Origin: Sedimentibacter sp.
GTDB taxonomy: Bacteria > Bacillota > Clostridia > Tissierellales > Sedimentibacteraceae
DNA: 15,197 bases
Assembly (NCBI GenBank): GCA_029256005.1
Contig: JAQSYS010000013.1
Location: forward strand, 1 to 15,197
Direction of reading: 5' to 3'
The stretch's first letter is position 1, and the number at the start of each line of letters is the position of its first letter. The notes beneath the pieces were generated by a model. The model ran no database searches and was not told the origin of the DNA. It saw nothing but the letters and a program-made list of their open reading frames with translations. Of the stretch, positions 13,532 through 15,197 are shown one piece after another. A program made the translations under genes and the position numbers.

Positions 13532-14545
13532 ATGTCTGAATTAAATAACAATAATAATTTTATAAACGAAGAAATTTTACCAAAGGCTAAAAATGGAATG
13601 GGCATGCTTATTATAAATACGGTTTTCATACTTGTAGCATTTGCACTATTTCTTTTAAGCATAATTTACTTAAGAGGTGCAATAAAGGTAATTTTAATAA
13701 TTTTAAGTGCTCTATATGCCTTTCTAGTTGGTCCAATACTATATGCAGGTCTTAAAATATTAAAACCAAATGAAGCTTTGGTTTTAACACTGTTTGGACA
13801 GTATTATGGAACATTGAAAGGTGAAGGATTTTATTACGTTAATCCTTTTGTGTCAGCTGTGAATCCCGGAGCAAAGACAGCTTCTACTGCTACATTGACA
13901 ATGGAAGGTTCAGCGCATGATAAAAATGTTAAAGATGTAAGTGTTCATGTTCCAAACAAGAAAATTTCATTAAAGGCTATGACATTAAACAATGATAAGC
14001 AAAAAATAAATGATGCTATGGGTAATCCCATCATCATAGGTATAGTGGTTATATGGAAAGTTGTAAACACTGCAAAGGCAGTATTCAATGTTGATAATTA
14101 CACAGAATTTCTTTCTATACAATGTGATTCTGCATTGAGAAACATAGTAAGACTTTATCCTTATGATACATTTGGTGATGATAATGAAAAGACTTTAAGA
14201 GGATCAAGTATTGAAATAGCCAAAAAACTGCAGGATGAAATACAATCAAAGGTAGATGTTGCCGGTCTTGAAATCGCAGAAGCAAGAATAACACATTTAT
14301 CATATGCTCCTGAAATTGCAGCAGCTATGCTTCAAAGACAACAAGCTTCAGCTATCATAGATGCAAGACAAATGATTGTAGAAGGTGCTGTAGGAATGGT
14401 AGAAATGGCTCTTGCAAAGCTAAACGAAAATAATATTGTCCAGCTTGATGAAGAAAGGAAAGCCGCTATGGTGAGCAATCTACTGGTTGTTTTATGTGGC
14501 AACAAAGATGCTCAACCAATAGTAAATTCTGGTTCACTTTATTAA
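13532..14545 (+). CDS. SPFH/band-7 (PHB) domain membrane protein
   Basis: 337 residues from ATG 13532. An Asn-rich N-terminus is followed by two hydrophobic helices (about 24-46 and 50-73) and then the SPFH domain (about 75-280), which opens with LKPNEALVLTLFGQYYGTLKGEG and contains the YTEFLSIQCDSALRNIVRLY and AGLEIAEARI stretches typical of stomatin-like proteins. A final helical segment (about 270-320) could drive oligomerisation. SPFH proteins form membrane-associated rings that organise microdomains or partner proteases. No NfeD-type protease or partner is adjacent. A GTG at 13523 gives three more residues, but it lies within the ribosome binding site (AAGAGGTG, ending six bases before ATG 13532), so the ATG is preferred. 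It is followed ten bases later by a small RHH gene. Confidence 0.88.
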   Translation: MSELNNNNNFINEEILPKAKNGMGMLIINTVFILVAFALFLLSIIYLRGAIKVILIILSALYAFLVGPILYAGLKILKPNEALVLTLFGQYYGTLKGEGFYYVNPFVSAVNPGAKTASTATLTMEGSAHDKNVKDVSVHVPNKKISLKAMTLNNDKQKINDAMGNPIIIGIVVIWKVVNTAKAVFNVDNYTEFLSIQCDSALRNIVRLYPYDTFGDDNEKTLRGSSIEIAKKLQDEIQSKVDVAGLEIAEARITHLSYAPEIAAAMLQRQQASAIIDARQMIVEGAVGMVEMALAKLNENNIVQLDEERKAAMVSNLLVVLCGNKDAQPIVNSGSLY

Positions 14546-14555
14546 CGGTGAATAG

Positions 14556-14738
14556 ATGGATAGCAAAAAAGATAAAGATAAAAAGCAGGTGCTTTTAAGG
14601 TTATCTCCAAGACTTTGGGAGGAGCTTGCTGACTGGGCTGAAGATGACTTTCGTTCCATCAACGGACAAATTGAATACTTGCTTAACGAATCTGTCAAGC
14701 AAAGAAAAAAAACTAATAGAAAAATAAATGAAGAATAA
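14556..14738 (+). CDS. Arc-like ribbon-helix-helix DNA-binding protein
   Basis: A 60-residue basic protein. After a Lys-rich leader comes KQVLLRLSPRLWEELADWA (10-28), the beta-strand and first helix of a ribbon-helix-helix fold, then RSINGQIEYLLNESVKQR (33-50), the second helix with the usual S-x-N-x-x-I pattern of Arc/MetJ proteins. The strand residues Q11, L13 and R15 are where base contacts are made in Arc dimers. GGTGA lies just before the ATG, ten bases after the SPFH stop, so the two genes form an operon. The likely role is autorepression of this operon through the palindrome at 13489-13511. It is not obviously an antitoxin, since no toxin gene adjoins it. Pairing of SPFH and Arc-like genes occurs in other Firmicutes, as far as I recall. 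Confidence 0.85.
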   Translation: MDSKKDKDKKQVLLRLSPRLWEELADWAEDDFRSINGQIEYLLNESVKQRKKTNRKINEE

Positions 14739-14769
14739 AAAAAACGGGCCTAAGTTTACTTGGGTCCGT
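14737..14769. terminator. Shared terminator between the RHH gene and the convergent ferritin-like gene
   Basis: ACGGGCCTAAG (14744-14754) pairs with CTTGGGTCCGT (14759-14769), with two G-T pairs and loop TTTA. On the minus strand eight T follow directly (14744-14737), making it a strong terminator for the ferritin-like gene. On the plus strand the tail is CATCATTATTTTAT, so it is weaker there. Confidence 0.87.
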
Positions 14770-14782
14770 CATCATTATTTTA

Positions 14783-15197
14783 TCACATGCCTCTTCCAAA
14801 TAATGGTTGGCTTTCTTTTTTTCTTTCAAGAACCTTTTTAAGATGTTTTTTCTCTTCGTTTAAAATTATGGCAATTTCTTCTGTAGCCATGTCAGGATAC
14901 AACTTTTGAAGCTCTGTAACAAGTAATACTGCATCTCTTTCAGCTTTTTCAGCTATATCGAATATCTGACTTTTTGTGAATAAAGTTCTTGCCTTATATA
15001 TCAGCTCTTCATCAAAAAGGGTGTTGCTTTCAATTAATAAGTCTACAAATTCAGCTTCACCTTCTTCAATTTCAACTTCTATGTTTTTTTCAAACCTTTT
15101 CAATAAGGCATTATAAATTTTTTCATGTCTTTCTTCATCGTTTGCTAATTGCTCGAAAAATTTTTCGCCTATTCTTGCTTCGCTTGCAAGTGCTCTG
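14783..15197 (-). CDS. Ferritin-like/rubrerythrin family protein, C-terminal part (5' end outside window)
   Basis: The minus-strand frame is open to the window edge, giving 137 residues. A TTG at 15103 could be read as a start but lies in the middle of the domain, and the frame upstream of it encodes ALASEARIGEKFFEQLANDEERHEKIY, which is clearly ferritin-like. Diiron ligand motifs are DEERH (first ExxH, about residues 20-24 of the fragment) and NEEKKH (second ExxH, near the C-terminus), with a further Glu in IAEKAERDAV. The usual role of such proteins in anaerobes is peroxide reduction or iron handling. The C-terminus ends GRGM without a rubredoxin Cys4 domain, so it is a rubrerythrin-domain-only or erythrin-like member. 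The stop lies 13 bases before a strong terminator. Confidence 0.82.
   Translation of the reverse strand, partial: RALASEARIGEKFFEQLANDEERHEKIYNALLKRFEKNIEVEIEEGEAEFVDLLIESNTLFDEELIYKARTLFTKSQIFDIAEKAERDAVLLVTELQKLYPDMATEEIAIILNEEKKHLKKVLERKKESQPLFGRGM

Noticed and set aside
14556..14738. Antitoxin of a toxin-antitoxin pair
   Set aside because: RHH proteins are often antitoxins, but the only co-transcribed gene is a 337-residue SPFH membrane protein and no small toxin-like ORF adjoins.
15103..15103. TTG at 15103 as the start of a 106-residue ferritin-like protein
   Set aside because: The frame upstream of it is open to the window edge and encodes the first helices and the first ExxH motif, so the gene is cut by the window rather than short.

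Overview
The window looks like chromosome from a low-GC, Gram-positive, probably anaerobic bacterium of the Clostridia/Tissierellia type. The evidence is the AT-rich composition, strong AGGAGG-type ribosome binding sites, near-consensus sigma-A promoters (TTGACA-17-TATAAT), two TTG start codons, a T-box leader and a rubrerythrin-like protein. Genus cannot be fixed from sequence alone. No insertion sequence, CRISPR array, tRNA, rRNA or phage gene was seen.

Layout. (1) 1-2618, plus strand: the distal half of an nqr operon (end of nqrC, then nqrD, nqrE, nqrF), encoding a Na+-translocating NADH:quinone oxidoreductase. The flavinylation motif, the membrane Fe-ligand cysteines and the [2Fe-2S] ligands are intact. 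It ends at a perfect palindrome shared with a convergent operon. (2) 2658-5365, minus strand: a consensus promoter, a complete T-box leader whose specifier reads CUA (Leu), a YkvI-type membrane transporter and a GldA/HcxA-like dehydrogenase that overlaps it by one base (TAATG). This is the most interesting unit: a leucine-tRNA-responsive transporter plus hydroxyacid/alcohol dehydrogenase. (3) 5492-6156, minus: a purine-type phosphoribosyltransferase gene with a promoter that contains a PurBox-like pair. (4) 6191-7264, minus: an sdpRI-type pair (ArsR repressor plus SdpI-like membrane protein) with a consensus promoter and a long palindromic operator over the start of transcription. (5) 7321-7683 DUF488 protein and 7803-8273 four-helix membrane protein, both minus. 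(6) 8422-11972, minus: a heterodimeric ABC exporter pair with one degenerate ATP site. (7) 12111-12878, minus: a classical SDR oxidoreductase, divergent from (8) 13049-13396, plus: a small soluble protein of unknown family with its own promoter and terminator. (9) 13456-14738, plus: a two-gene unit of an SPFH/band-7 membrane protein and an Arc-like ribbon-helix-helix protein, with a perfect 23-bp inverted repeat at the start of transcription that the RHH protein may bind. (10) 14783 to the window end, minus: the C-terminal part of a ferritin-like/rubrerythrin protein.

How the genes work together. The window is a set of short, independently controlled operons, most ending in visible hairpin terminators. 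At least three carry explicit cis-regulation (T-box, ArsR-type operator, RHH-type operator), and a fourth has a weaker PurBox-like signal. Several apparent longest-ORF starts should be moved downstream to ATGs with a proper ribosome binding site; these are stated per gene.
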